Assembly (NCBI GenBank): GCA_964603985.1
Contig: CAZRXG010000008.1
Coordinates: forward strand, 62,001-126,000
DNA from: CAZRXG01 sp964603985
GTDB taxonomy: Bacteria; Chloroflexota; Anaerolineae; Aggregatilineales; UBA3940
Direction of reading: 5' to 3'
Length of the DNA: 64,000 nt
Below are positions 50,362 through 60,134 of the stretch, piece after piece. A program made the translations under genes and the position numbers. Position 1 is the first letter of the stretch, and the number at the start of each line of letters is the position of its first letter. Below the pieces are notes generated by a model. That model was not told where the DNA came from, did not search any database, and worked only from the letters and a program-made list of their open reading frames with translations.

Positions 50362-51321
50362 ATGACTCAATCCTCTCTGCGTGACGTGACCGCCACCGGC
50401 AGCCGCATGGAGTACGTTCCCTGCAACCTGTGCGGGTCAACGGGGTACACGCTGCGCTTCCCCGACACCCGACCGGCGTCGCTGAACGGGATGGGCTGGG
50501 AAGCCTTCCGGTGCACACATCCCGGCTACGGCGTCCACCCGCCGATTGTGACCTGCGCGCAGTGCGGCTTCGTCTTCACCAACCCGCGCCCCACCTTCGA
50601 GGTGATCAGGCAGAATTACGAGTCGGTTGAGGATCCTCTCTACCTCCGCGAGCGCGGCGCGCGCGAGATCACGTTCCGCCACCACCTGCGCGCCTTCCAA
50701 CGCTGCACCGGCCCGGCGAACGGGCGGCGGCTCCTGGACGTGGGCGCGTACGTCGGTGTGTTCGTCGAGGTGGCGGCTGGCGCGGGCTGGGATGCCTGGG
50801 GGCTGGAACCGTCACTGTGGGGATCGGCCTATGCCCAGGAGCACGGGTTGAACGTCGTGCGCGGTGTGCTGGAGAACACCGATTTTGAGCCGGAGAGCTT
50901 CGATGCCCTGACGATGTGGGATGTGATCGAGCACCTCTCCGATCCACTGGCCGATCTGCGCCACGCCTACGCGCTGCTCAAGCCGGGCGGCTGGATGGCC
51001 GTGCACACCATGGACATCGATAGCCTGTTTGCGCGTCTGATGGGCACGCGCTGGCCGTGGCTGATGGAGATGCACGTCTACTACTTCAGCCGCCGCACGC
51101 TGGGCGCGATGCTGGAGCGGGCCGGTTTTCGCGTGGCACGTATCAGGCCGCAGGGACGCTTCCTGCGCCTCAAGTACCTCACGACCCGCCTGCGGCCCTA
51201 CAGCGTCCCTCTGGCCGATCTGGTTGACGGCGTCGCCGGGTTCACCGGGCTGGACAGGGTGCCGCTCCCCATCAACTTCGGCGATCTGGTCACCGCCTAC
51301 GTGCAAAAACCCGGCGCGTAG
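50362..51321 (+). CDS. SAM-dependent methyltransferase with N-terminal zinc-binding part
   Basis: A 319-residue enzyme. Residues 15-75 carry CNLCG and CAQCGFVFTNPRP, likely a zinc site as in the putative zinc-binding sugar methyltransferases. The Rossmann methyltransferase domain follows: LLDVGAYVGVFVEVAAGAGW, FDALTMWDVIEHLSDPLADL and LLKPGGWMAVHTMDID. It probably methylates a sugar or lipid-linked intermediate. ATG 50362 is chosen over the adjoining GTG 50359. It follows the DPM-type synthase by 11 bases. Confidence 0.88.
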   Translation: MTQSSLRDVTATGSRMEYVPCNLCGSTGYTLRFPDTRPASLNGMGWEAFRCTHPGYGVHPPIVTCAQCGFVFTNPRPTFEVIRQNYESVEDPLYLRERGAREITFRHHLRAFQRCTGPANGRRLLDVGAYVGVFVEVAAGAGWDAWGLEPSLWGSAYAQEHGLNVVRGVLENTDFEPESFDALTMWDVIEHLSDPLADLRHAYALLKPGGWMAVHTMDIDSLFARLMGTRWPWLMEMHVYYFSRRTLGAMLERAGFRVARIRPQGRFLRLKYLTTRLRPYSVPLADLVDGVAGFTGLDRVPLPINFGDLVTAYVQKPGA

Positions 51322-51410
51322 CGGGGGCCTCCCGGCCCATTGCCCGGCCCGTTGCTCGGCACTTTGCCGGGACAGGTCTCTCTTACTTCCATAGAATCGA
51401 TTCCCCTGTG

Positions 51411-51416
51411 TATAAT
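51411..51416 (+). promoter_or_regulatory. -10 element before the second half of the glycan cluster
   Basis: A perfect TATAAT lies 41 bases before the GTG at 51458; a weak TTCCAT is 18 bases upstream. Confidence 0.5.
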
Positions 51417-51457
51417 AGGCGAGCGGTGCTCCTGACCCTCCGGAGTAAGAGGTTATC

Positions 51458-52957
51458 GTGTCGAGATTCCTGCGCTCTCTGACCATAGTGCGCCTGCTGG
51501 CCGTCATCACGATCCTGGCTGTCTTCGTGATGGCGATGCGCACCCCGCTCGATACCGACGCGTTCTGGCATCTGCGGGCGGGCGAGTGGCAGGTGCAGGA
51601 ACGCACTCTGTTGCGTGTTGACCGCTTCTCCCACACCCGCGCCGGGCAGCCCTGGATCAACCACTCATGGCTTTCGCAGGTGCTGCTGTACGGCGCTTAC
51701 GCGCTGCTGGGCAATTTGGGTCTGGCGCTGTACACCGGCCTCCTCGCGACGGCGGGCATGGTCTTCGTCTACCGCCAATGTGAGGGCGATCCCATCGTTG
51801 CCGCTTTCGGGGTGGTGCTGGGGGCCGCGACGGCGGCGGTCTTCTGGTCGCCGCGCCCGCAGATGATGTCGTTTTTCCTGAGCGCGGTGGTGCTCTACCT
51901 GCTGTGGCTCTACCAGCAGAAGGGGATCGACCGCCTGTGGTTCCTCCCGCCACTGATGGCGGTGTGGGCCAACCTGCACGGCGGCTTTGCCATCGGCTTC
52001 ATCCTGATGGTGCTGGCGACGGTAGGCGAGGGCGCGCGCTGGCTGATGGACGGCATCCTGGGCAAGGGCGGCCAGCAAGAGGAGCGCCCGACCTTCCGCC
52101 CGGTGCTCCGGCTGGTCATCGTCGGACTGGTCTCGGCGGCGGCTGTCTCACTCAACCCCTACGGCCCGTCGATGCTGGCCTATCCCTTCCGCACGGTGGG
52201 GATCGGCGTCCTGCGCGATTTCATCCAGGAGTGGGCCTCGCCTAATTTCCACCAGCCGCAGGCCTGGCCCTTCATCTGGATGCTGCTGGGGACGCTGGTC
52301 GCCGTCGGCCTTTCGCCCCGCCGTCTCGACTGGCGCGACGCCGTCATGGTGGCCGGGACGGCTTACAGCGCGCTGCTGGCCGGGCGCAACATCGCCATCT
52401 TCGCCATCGTGGTCACGCCGGTGCTGGTGGCCCACGTCAACGCCTGGCTCGACGAGCGCGGCTACCGCCTGAAGTGGAACCGCCTGCCCGTCGGGGGCCT
52501 GTTCACGACCGTCAACTGGATGCTGCTGGTTATGGTGGTTGCTGCGGGCCTGGTCAAGATCGCCTACGCGCTCGACCCGAAGACGTACGAGAAGGCGCTT
52601 CGGGAGAGCCTGCCGGTTGAGGCCATCGCCTGCCTGGAGGAAGAGAAGCCGCCCGGCCTGCTGTTCAACAGCTACAACTGGGGCGGCTTCCTGATCTGGG
52701 CGGCGCGCGATTACCCGGTCTACGTGGACGGGCGCACCGATCTCTACGACGACGAGCTGCTGCGTGTCTATTTGCAGACCTACTTTGCCCAACCCGGCTG
52801 GGACGACAACCTCGACGAGGCCGGGATCAACACCGTCCTGGTCGAGCCAGGCACCCCCCTGGCGCGATTGCTGGATGTCGATGAGAGGTGGGCGTGTCTC
52901 TGTTCGGATGAGGTGGCCGTCGTGTTCGTGCGGGAGGACCCTCTTGAAGCCCGATGA
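51458..52957 (+). CDS. GT-C-like multi-pass membrane protein
   Basis: The 499-residue protein has about 10 to 12 membrane segments. The first external loop holds TPLDTDAFWHLRAGEWQVQE and a second acidic/histidine stretch (TRAGQPWINHSWLSQVLLYG), typical of GT-C enzymes using polyprenyl-phosphate sugars. A C-terminal soluble part has LLFNSYNWGGFLIWAARDYP and DGRTDLY. The start GTG 51458 is preceded by GGAGTAAGAGG. It begins a coupled run of five genes. Confidence 0.7.
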   Translation: MSRFLRSLTIVRLLAVITILAVFVMAMRTPLDTDAFWHLRAGEWQVQERTLLRVDRFSHTRAGQPWINHSWLSQVLLYGAYALLGNLGLALYTGLLATAGMVFVYRQCEGDPIVAAFGVVLGAATAAVFWSPRPQMMSFFLSAVVLYLLWLYQQKGIDRLWFLPPLMAVWANLHGGFAIGFILMVLATVGEGARWLMDGILGKGGQQEERPTFRPVLRLVIVGLVSAAAVSLNPYGPSMLAYPFRTVGIGVLRDFIQEWASPNFHQPQAWPFIWMLLGTLVAVGLSPRRLDWRDAVMVAGTAYSALLAGRNIAIFAIVVTPVLVAHVNAWLDERGYRLKWNRLPVGGLFTTVNWMLLVMVVAAGLVKIAYALDPKTYEKALRESLPVEAIACLEEEKPPGLLFNSYNWGGFLIWAARDYPVYVDGRTDLYDDELLRVYLQTYFAQPGWDDNLDEAGINTVLVEPGTPLARLLDVDERWACLCSDEVAVVFVREDPLEAR

Positions 52958-54164
52958 TCGGCTACGCTCGGTGTCTCCGTCCCTGCGAGACTTCCGCATC
53001 CTGCTGTATCTGTTCATCGGGCTGCGCGTGGTGCTTCTGATGTCCAGGGATCTCGCCGGGTTGATGCAGTACGGCGAGCTGATGAACTTCTTCCGCCTGG
53101 CCGAGATCACCCAGGTGACCGGGCAGCTGCCCTTTATCGGCTACTGGTCGGAGTACCCGCCGATTTTCGTCTGGCTCAACCTGGGACTGCACCAGTTTTT
53201 GATCGTGTGGCGCGGTCTGGCCGACCACACCTACTACTATGCGCTGTCGCTGCTCTACGTGATAGCCGACTGCGGCAACCTGTGGTTGATCTATCGCCTG
53301 GGGGAGCGGCTGTACGGCCCCGATCACGGCCCGGATATCGCCTGGGTCTACGCGCTGCTGGGCGTGCCGCTTGTCCTCATGACGTGGACGTTCGAGGCGG
53401 TGACGGAGTTCTTCATGCTGCTGGGGCTGTGGCTGCTGCTTGAGGGCAAAGAGACCCGCTCGGCGGTCGCCATCGCCACTGGCGTGCTGACGAAGGTCAT
53501 GCCCGGCCTGCTGACGCCGGTGGTGTGGCGCTTCAGGCCGCCCCGCCGGGCAGCCGTCTATACTGCCATCATCGCCGCGCTGGGGGTGCTGGCCTACCTG
53601 CCGTTTATTATTATCAGCCCCACGTTCACACTGGCCTCGCTGCGATCCCAGTTGGGCAAGTCAAGCTGGCAGACGATCTGGGCCTTGATTGACGGCAACT
53701 TCGGTACGGGCAACTTCGGCCCTCTGATCGACCGGCTCGACCCGGCCATGGCGGGCGTCATGTTGGGCAACCCGCCGCTGATCCCCGGCTGGGTGACGCT
53801 GGTTATCTTCGGCGCGCTGTACGTGTATCTCTTCACCCGCCCGATGCGCCGCACCGACCGGGCGCTGGTGGCTTTCTTCGGGGTGACGTGGTGTGTTTTC
53901 CTGCTGTGGGCCAAGGGCTGGAGTCCCCAGTGGATGGCGATGATCATCCCCCTGATGCTGCTGGTCTTCCCTTCTCGCGAGGGCGTTCTGGCCGTGCTGT
54001 TGTTCAGCGTGATCAACTTTCTGGAGTGGCCGGTGATGCTCTCGCGGGGCATTACGTGGGGACTGTGCGTGACCGTGCTGCTGCGCACACTGTTTATCGT
54101 CGGGATGCTGGTGGCTTTCTTTCGCCAGTGCCGGGACTCCGAGGAGGCTCCGGCATCGGGATGA
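52944..54164 (+). CDS. Family 87-like (DUF2029) membrane glycosyltransferase
   Basis: A 406-residue multi-pass protein resembling GT87/DUF2029 mannosyltransferases: YWSEYPPIFVWLNLGLHQF, an early acidic loop, MTWTFEAVTEFFMLLG and ATGVLTKVMPGLLTPVVW. The start is TTG 52944, preceded by GGGAGG, and overlaps the previous gene by 14 bases. In mycobacteria family 87 enzymes add mannose from polyprenyl-phosphate-mannose to lipoglycans. The donor here is inferred from the nearby DPM-type synthase. Confidence 0.75.
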   Translation: MKPDDRLRSVSPSLRDFRILLYLFIGLRVVLLMSRDLAGLMQYGELMNFFRLAEITQVTGQLPFIGYWSEYPPIFVWLNLGLHQFLIVWRGLADHTYYYALSLLYVIADCGNLWLIYRLGERLYGPDHGPDIAWVYALLGVPLVLMTWTFEAVTEFFMLLGLWLLLEGKETRSAVAIATGVLTKVMPGLLTPVVWRFRPPRRAAVYTAIIAALGVLAYLPFIIISPTFTLASLRSQLGKSSWQTIWALIDGNFGTGNFGPLIDRLDPAMAGVMLGNPPLIPGWVTLVIFGALYVYLFTRPMRRTDRALVAFFGVTWCVFLLWAKGWSPQWMAMIIPLMLLVFPSREGVLAVLLFSVINFLEWPVMLSRGITWGLCVTVLLRTLFIVGMLVAFFRQCRDSEEAPASG

Positions 54165-54180
54165 GCGAGAAAGGACGGCC

Positions 54181-55425
54181 ATGTCGTTGAGCCGCAGGTG
54201 GACTATTCCGCTCGTTGTCGTCGGGCTGATTGCGCTGGTCTTCTACACCTGGCTTTTTCACCAGGTGTTCACCAGCCGCGTGCCGGGTGCCAACGATTTT
54301 CTTCCCCGCTGGGCCGGGGCACGGCTGTACCTCACGCGCGGCTGGGACCCCTACGGCGAGCAGACCAGCCATTGGATTCAGACTGCGGTCTGGGGGCACC
54401 CGGCGGGGCAGGACGAAGACCCAAGCCTGTTCGCCTATCCCTTCTACGTGATCTTCCTGCTCGTGCCGTATGCGCTCCTGCCGACCTACGCCTGGGCGCA
54501 GGCCGCCTGGCAGGTGACGCTGCTGGGCGTGGTGCTGGCGACGACCTTTCTGCTCCTGTGTTACCATCGCTGGTGGCCCGGCCCACTGCTGCTGGGAACG
54601 ATTGTCCTGTGGGCAGTGTTCTTCTACCCGGCAGCGCGGGCCGTGATCCTGGGGCAGCTTGCCCTGCCGGTCTTTCTGCTGACCGTGGTCGCGCTGTGGC
54701 TGGTGTATCGCACCGACCCACCCGACCCCACCCGCGACGTCTGGGCGGGCGTGCTCCTGGCGCTGACCACCATCAAGCCACAGATGCAGTTTCTGATTAT
54801 CCCGTTGGTGCTGCTGTGGGCGCTTCGCGAGCGTCGCTGGCATCTGCCGATCGCTTTCGGCGCGGCTCTGGCCGTGCTGTTTGCCCTCTCTTTCATCCTG
54901 CTGCCGACCTGGCTCGTCGGGTGGCTGGCGCAGCTCATGAAGTATCCGGGCTACTCACCTCCATCCGTGCTCTACATTCTGACGCGCGAGATCATTCCTC
55001 TGGATGCGGCGGCGGGGATCGTCGAGCGCGTGCTTGACGCCGGGCTGGCGATCTACCTGCTGTACGAGTGGTGGCGCGTCCTGTGGCGGCATGAGGACGC
55101 CCGCCTGGACTGGGTGATCGGCCTGACGCTGGTGATCACGCACCTGATCGCGCCGCGCACCGCCACGACTCACTTCGTCGTGTTTCTCTTCCCTCTGTTC
55201 GCGCTGTTTCGTGACGTGATGCGCCGCCGGTCCTGGGGCGTGTGGGCAGTGCTCGCCATGATGCTCTTTCTGCTGGTGGCACTGTGGTGGCTGTTCCTGG
55301 CGACGGTGGACGAGTACGTCGAAGCCAACCTGATGCACGTGCCGTTCCCATTCCTGATGCTGCTGATCGTGCTCCTGATCCGCCCCCGCGCCGAGTCTGG
55401 GGCCGTGACCGGAGCCGTCCCATGA
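54181..55425 (+). CDS. DUF2029/GT87-type membrane glycosyltransferase
   Basis: A 414-residue multi-pass protein with about 10 membrane segments: PGANDFLPRWAGARLYLTRG and WDPYGEQTS in the first loop, SLFAYPFYVIFLLVPYALLP, and LLALTTIKPQMQFLIIPLV, typical of DUF2029. It lies 16 bases after the previous GT87-like gene and overlaps the next by four bases (ATGA). Together these two may be a tandem duplicated pair with diverged acceptors. Confidence 0.78.
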   Translation: MSLSRRWTIPLVVVGLIALVFYTWLFHQVFTSRVPGANDFLPRWAGARLYLTRGWDPYGEQTSHWIQTAVWGHPAGQDEDPSLFAYPFYVIFLLVPYALLPTYAWAQAAWQVTLLGVVLATTFLLLCYHRWWPGPLLLGTIVLWAVFFYPAARAVILGQLALPVFLLTVVALWLVYRTDPPDPTRDVWAGVLLALTTIKPQMQFLIIPLVLLWALRERRWHLPIAFGAALAVLFALSFILLPTWLVGWLAQLMKYPGYSPPSVLYILTREIIPLDAAAGIVERVLDAGLAIYLLYEWWRVLWRHEDARLDWVIGLTLVITHLIAPRTATTHFVVFLFPLFALFRDVMRRRSWGVWAVLAMMLFLLVALWWLFLATVDEYVEANLMHVPFPFLMLLIVLLIRPRAESGAVTGAVP

Positions 55426-57434
55426 GCCGGGAACGGATCGGGATTCTGCTTGCCTTCGCGTGGCTGTCCGCGGTCGTCCTCGCCTACACCTACGTCCACA
55501 ACCCTTTTACCCTGCATCTTGCGACCTCGCTGGGGCTGAGCCTGCTCGACGTGGCTGCGGTTGCTCTGCTGCTGGTGGTGGCGGGCGGCCTGGGAACGTT
55601 GCTCGTGGGGGATGCCACTGCGCTTTCTGCCCTTGAGCGCGCCGGGCTGCGGGCCTTGCTCGGCCTGGGCGTGATCAGCATCGCTGTGCTCGTGATCGGC
55701 CTGGCAGGGCTTTTCCCACCCGGATGGCTGGCCTGGGTGATCATGCTGGTGATGCTGGCTGGCCTGCTGCGCTGGGCGCGTGACTGGTGGCGCGACGTAA
55801 GCGAGGGCCTTACCCTGGCCTTTGCCCGGCTGCCGGGCGCGGCTGTGCACTGGGTCGTGCGCGGCGTCCTGTTCCTGCTGGGCCTGACGCTGCTGATGGC
55901 CCTTTCCCCGCCTACCACCTGGGACGCGCTGACCTATCACCTGGCCGGGCCGCGCCACTACCTCGATGCGGGGCGCATCGTCAGCTTCCCGGAGAATCAC
56001 TTTCTGGGCTTTCCCCAGGTCGTCGAGATGCTTTACCTGTGGCTGATGATCCTCGCCCGCCCGCAGGCGGCGGCCCTGCTGCACGGCGGCTTTGGCGTGC
56101 TCACGCTGCTGACCATGCTCGGCCTGGGGCAGCGTCTGCGAAGGCCATCCGCCGGTTGGCTTGCGGCGGCCATCCTGCTGGCTTCCGAGTCGGTGTGGGC
56201 ACAGTTCCACTGGGCCTACAACGACCTGGCATTGATGGCCTTTACCCTGGCGGCGCTGGTCGCCCTGCTGGCCTGGAACGGCGCGGCAGTGAGGCAGCGC
56301 GACTGCTACCTGGTGCTGACCGGGGTCTTCGTCGGGCTGGCGATGGGAACCAAGTACACGGCGGCTGGCGCGGCGGTCGGGATCGGCGTGCTGGCTTTGT
56401 GGATCGCCCCCCGCGCGCGGGTCATCACGCTGGCCCGCGCAGGTGCCATGGTGACCGCCGTCGCACTGGCCGTATGGTCGTCCTGGCCGCTCAAGAATAC
56501 GCTGCTCGACGGCTCGCCATTCCTGCCTTTCCTGGGGGCGGCAGGCTTTGACCGGTTTGATCGCTGGTATTATCTGCGCCCTGGCACCGGCTACGGTCTG
56601 CGCGATCTGGTGTTAGCGCCGCTTCAGGCGGCCATCTTCGGAGCGGAGGGCATCTCGCCGTACAACGCAGCAACCGGGGCGCTGCTGTTCGGTCTGCTGC
56701 CGCTGGCAGCCGTCGGCTGGCCGCAGCGTGACAGGACCGAGCGCGCTCTGATCAGCCGCCTGCTGATCTTCGCCGTGCCCCCCTACCTGGCATGGCTGTA
56801 CGGCATTGCGACCTCCTGGTTCCTGGTGCAGACCCGCCTGCTCTTTCCAATCTTCCCCGCACTGGCCCTGGTCGGCGCATTTGCGGTCGAGGGCCTGCGC
56901 GATTTTCCCCCCCTGCGCGACCTGCTGCGGCTGGTGCGCGCCGTCGTCGTGATCGCCCTGGCGCTGGCCGTGTTCGGCTCGACCCTGACCTTCGTCCGCA
57001 CCAACCCGGTGCGGGTGACGCTCGGCCTGCGGAGTGAAGATGATTACCTGCGTGAGCGGCTGGGGACGCACTACGCTGCGATGGAGCAGGTCAACGCCCT
57101 GCCTGAGGACGCGCGGGTGCAGTTCCTTTGGGAGCCGCGCATCTACTACTGCGAGCGCGACTGCATCCCCGATTCGCTGATCGACGAGTGGTGGCACGCC
57201 CGCCAGCTTGAGCCTGACCCGCTGGCAATCGCCGCCGGGTGGCGGGAGCAGGGGATCACGCACGTTTTGATCTTCGAGGCGGGCCTGGATTTCCTGGTCA
57301 ACGAGGAGCCGCACGAGCCGCTGGACGAGGCCGACCTGGCTGCGCTGGACTCACTGCGCGGCGCGGTGCTGGTTCCCATCTGGGACGAATTCGACTCCTA
57401 CACCCTCTACGAGCTTCAGGGCGAGTCTCCATGA
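55422..57434 (+). CDS. GT-C-like (GT39-related) membrane protein
   Basis: A 670-residue protein with about 14 membrane segments. The external loop LSPPTTWDALTYHLAGPRHY carries the acid residue expected in GT39/GT83 enzymes. LLHGGFGVLTLLTMLGLGQR follows, and a soluble C-terminal domain begins near residue 515 (SEDDYLRERLGTHYAAMEQV). It should transfer a sugar from a polyprenyl carrier on the outer face. The start (ATG 55422) overlaps the upstream stop, and its stop overlaps the next start. Confidence 0.75.
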   Translation: MSRERIGILLAFAWLSAVVLAYTYVHNPFTLHLATSLGLSLLDVAAVALLLVVAGGLGTLLVGDATALSALERAGLRALLGLGVISIAVLVIGLAGLFPPGWLAWVIMLVMLAGLLRWARDWWRDVSEGLTLAFARLPGAAVHWVVRGVLFLLGLTLLMALSPPTTWDALTYHLAGPRHYLDAGRIVSFPENHFLGFPQVVEMLYLWLMILARPQAAALLHGGFGVLTLLTMLGLGQRLRRPSAGWLAAAILLASESVWAQFHWAYNDLALMAFTLAALVALLAWNGAAVRQRDCYLVLTGVFVGLAMGTKYTAAGAAVGIGVLALWIAPRARVITLARAGAMVTAVALAVWSSWPLKNTLLDGSPFLPFLGAAGFDRFDRWYYLRPGTGYGLRDLVLAPLQAAIFGAEGISPYNAATGALLFGLLPLAAVGWPQRDRTERALISRLLIFAVPPYLAWLYGIATSWFLVQTRLLFPIFPALALVGAFAVEGLRDFPPLRDLLRLVRAVVVIALALAVFGSTLTFVRTNPVRVTLGLRSEDDYLRERLGTHYAAMEQVNALPEDARVQFLWEPRIYYCERDCIPDSLIDEWWHARQLEPDPLAIAAGWREQGITHVLIFEAGLDFLVNEEPHEPLDEADLAALDSLRGAVLVPIWDEFDSYTLYELQGESP

Positions 57435-59026
57435 CCCGGCGCGTGCGCGATCTGCTTTTGCTGTACGGGTTGGGCGCGCTGGTCAACGGGCTGGTGGCGG
57501 CTCTGGTCAGCAGCCCCGGCTACGTGGACGCGTACTACTACTTCAACGGCGGTGTGGCCATCGCCCGGGGGCGACCGCTTCTTGAGCCGTACCTGTGGAA
57601 CTACGTCAACGCTCCCCCGGCGCTGCCCGTCCCGGCCTTTGCCTACTGGCAGCCGCTCCCTTCATTCCTGGCGGCACTGGGGATCGTCCTGTTTGGGCGC
57701 GGCGCGGCCTTCGGATCGGCACAGGCGATCTTCGTGCTGGTCGCGGCGATCCTGCCCCTGATCGCCTACCTGGTCGCCGGGCAGCTCGGCGAGCGGCGTC
57801 ACGCCCTGCTGGCCGGTCTGCTGACCATCTTCAGCGGGTACTACGTCATCTACTGGTCGCTGCCGGAGTCTTTCACCCCCTTCGCCGTGAGCGGGGCCGG
57901 GGCGCTGGCGCTGGCCGGGCTGGCCCGCCGCCGGGAAAAAGGATGGGCGTGGCTCCTGGCCGGGGCGTGCGCCGCGCTGGGCCATCTCTCCCGCGCCGAC
58001 GGCCTGTTACTGCTCGCCATCGTTGGACTGGTGGCGCTGCTGCCTCGCAATCCGGTGGTGTTCGGGCGGCGCGTGCTGCATGCCGGGCTGGCCGCCGCTG
58101 GGTACCTGATCGTGATGGCCCCCTGGTTTGCCCGCAACGTCGGCGCATTTGGCAGCATCCAACCGCCGGGCGGCCTGAGCACGCTGTGGCTGCTTGAGCA
58201 CAACGACCTGTTCACCTACCCCTCGCAGTTGGCGCCCACCCGCTACTTCACCGCCGGGTGGGGGACGATCCTGCGCGGCAAGTGGAAGGCCCTGGCTGGC
58301 AATCTGGCGACGTTTGTCGGGGTGCAAAACCTGGTCTTCCTGACGCCGCTCACGATCATCGGCCTGTGGCGGCGCTGGCGGGAGGACTGGCTCCTGCCTG
58401 CCACCCTCTACGCGGTCGCGCTCTTTGCGGCCATGACGTTCGCCTTCACCTTCCCTGGGGTAGGGGGCGGCTACTTCCACTCCGCCGGGGCGCTGGCGCC
58501 GTTTATCACCTCGGCGGCTGTTCTGGGGCTGGACGACCTGCTGCGCCGGGTGGTGCGCCGGTGGTCCGGCTGGCACTTCGAGGAGTCGGGCCGGGTCTTC
58601 GGCGCGGCAGCCGTTGCCCTGGCCGCCCTGCTGACGGCGTATCTCGTGATCGGGCGTGTGGTGGGACTGCCCGATCTGAAGACCGTCGCCTGGAATGGCA
58701 GCGACGCCGTCTACGACCAGATCGGCGCGACGCTTGACGCGATGTATGTGCCCCCCGACGCCCGCGTGATGACCAACAATCCACCCGGTTTTTACACGCA
58801 CACCGGGCGGGGCGGGGTGCCACTGCCAAACGGCGACGAGGCGGCCCTGTTGAGAGCTGCCCACCGGTACGACGTTGCCTATCTGGTTGTGGATCGCAAC
58901 GTGGCCGCCGGGCTGTGGAGCCTCTACGCCGACGGCCCTACCTCCGGGCAGTTGGAGCTGATCAAGACCTACGGGAGCCGGAGCCGCCCGGTGTACCTCT
59001 ACCGTGTCCGGCCCCCTGACGGATGA
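57431..59026 (+). CDS. GT39-like membrane glycosyltransferase
   Basis: A 531-residue protein with about 10 to 11 membrane segments: SSPGYVDAYYYFNGGVAIAR in the first loop, NAPPALPVPAFAYWQPLPSF, and LGHLSRADGLLLLAIVGLVA, as in ArnT/PMT-related proteins. A C-terminal soluble domain is present (DQIGATLDAMYVPPDARVMT). ATG 57431 overlaps the previous stop by four bases. It ends the coupled run and is convergent with a lipoprotein gene six bases away. Confidence 0.75.
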   Translation: MTRRVRDLLLLYGLGALVNGLVAALVSSPGYVDAYYYFNGGVAIARGRPLLEPYLWNYVNAPPALPVPAFAYWQPLPSFLAALGIVLFGRGAAFGSAQAIFVLVAAILPLIAYLVAGQLGERRHALLAGLLTIFSGYYVIYWSLPESFTPFAVSGAGALALAGLARRREKGWAWLLAGACAALGHLSRADGLLLLAIVGLVALLPRNPVVFGRRVLHAGLAAAGYLIVMAPWFARNVGAFGSIQPPGGLSTLWLLEHNDLFTYPSQLAPTRYFTAGWGTILRGKWKALAGNLATFVGVQNLVFLTPLTIIGLWRRWREDWLLPATLYAVALFAAMTFAFTFPGVGGGYFHSAGALAPFITSAAVLGLDDLLRRVVRRWSGWHFEESGRVFGAAAVALAALLTAYLVIGRVVGLPDLKTVAWNGSDAVYDQIGATLDAMYVPPDARVMTNNPPGFYTHTGRGGVPLPNGDEAALLRAAHRYDVAYLVVDRNVAAGLWSLYADGPTSGQLELIKTYGSRSRPVYLYRVRPPDG

Positions 59027-59032
59027 CGCGCG

Positions 59033-59905
59033 TCACGGCACCGAGAACTCGACCGTAACGTCGTTCACGATCAGGACGTAGTCTCCCGGCTCCAGGGCGG
59101 ATTGCAGAGTGTAGTGCTCTTCAAACTCCTTGATGACCTGGGCGCAGGCCATATCCTTCGGGCGCGTCGTCTCGACCGTCAGCAGAATCCTGTTGCCGGT
59201 TCTTTCCTCGGTGATGCCGTACAGGCGGGTGCAGGCATCCGAGAGCCACCCCCGGATCACCACCACCGGCGGGTTGCTCGTCGTCTGCACTTCCACCCCG
59301 GCGATGTGCGCCAGACCGGTCGGCTCTCCACCGCCCCGCCCCGTCTGGCTTTGCCCTTGATCACCCTCCGGTGTGGCTGGTGCCGGGAATACCGGCTCGT
59401 CCTCAAGTTCGTTGTTCATTTCCAGCCTGAATGTATCACTTACGCCGTTGACGATTACAGTGTACTCCCCCGCCTCAAGCCCGTACACGTCGAGCGGGAT
59501 GGTCTCCTGGAAGTCAACGACGACTGCCGCGCACGCTTTGTCGGCGGGGCGGATGGTCGCGATGGTGACTTCGAAGGTGTTTCCTGCGCGCGTCGTCGTG
59601 ATCTCGCCCACCTGAGTGCAGGCGTCGGGCAGGTAGCCGTTCACCACGACGTGAACCTGCAACGGGAAGGACTCCAGGAACATGATCTCAATGTCCTCCA
59701 CCACCGCCTCGCCGACGATCACCTCACCCTCGATTGACTCAGGCTCGGTGCCCGGCTCCTGAACCTCGTCGTCTGAGCTGACCGGCTCGTCCGGGTCGAA
59801 GGAGGGCTGCTCGTTATCGCGTGCAGGCGTCGGGGCAGGCGCACACCCACCCAGGACGGCAGCCAGCACCACGACACCTGTTACCAGCAATAGCGTTTTA
59901 CGCAT
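59033..59905 (-). CDS. Lipoprotein with two related beta-domains, unknown function
   Basis: A 290-residue lipoprotein; the signal ends VLGGC (Cys21) and an acidic linker follows. Two related domains occupy about residues 75-165 and 205-290. Each has a GYLPDACTQVGEI or GWLSDACTRLYGI core, an ATxRPxDxACA segment and a closing GEYTVIVNG or GDYVLIVND strand. The Cys pairs may form a disulfide in each. The layout recalls, but is not clearly related to, the lipoprotein at 34720. ATG 59905 has a GA-rich site upstream. Confidence 0.7.
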   Translation of the reverse strand: MRKTLLLVTGVVVLAAVLGGCAPAPTPARDNEQPSFDPDEPVSSDDEVQEPGTEPESIEGEVIVGEAVVEDIEIMFLESFPLQVHVVVNGYLPDACTQVGEITTTRAGNTFEVTIATIRPADKACAAVVVDFQETIPLDVYGLEAGEYTVIVNGVSDTFRLEMNNELEDEPVFPAPATPEGDQGQSQTGRGGGEPTGLAHIAGVEVQTTSNPPVVVIRGWLSDACTRLYGITEERTGNRILLTVETTRPKDMACAQVIKEFEEHYTLQSALEPGDYVLIVNDVTVEFSVP

Positions 59906-59931
59906 AAACGGTGTACCCTTTCTCCAGATAA

Positions 59932-60047
59932 GAGTTACGCAGTTGAGCGCTTCTGCACGCTTCTGCACGCTGCTGCGCGTTTCCGGCCACACCACAGTGG
60001 GACAGGGGTGTGGAAAATCTGTGTAATCCGCGTAATTTGCGGACTGA
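59932..60047 (+). repeat. Dispersed repeat, copy B (full length)
   Basis: It starts AGAGTTACGCAGTTGAGC and has an extra internal CTTCTGCAC unit. The last 33 bases are identical to 26438-26470 of copy A. It lies between the lipoprotein and a GT-C-like gene. Confidence 0.85.
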
Positions 60048-60134
60048 AATCTTCCCACCTGCGGATTGCCGGTCTCCCAACTGCGTGAGTCCTATCAGAC
60101 TTGCTTTCACTAGTATGACGACCGAGGCCGTCCG

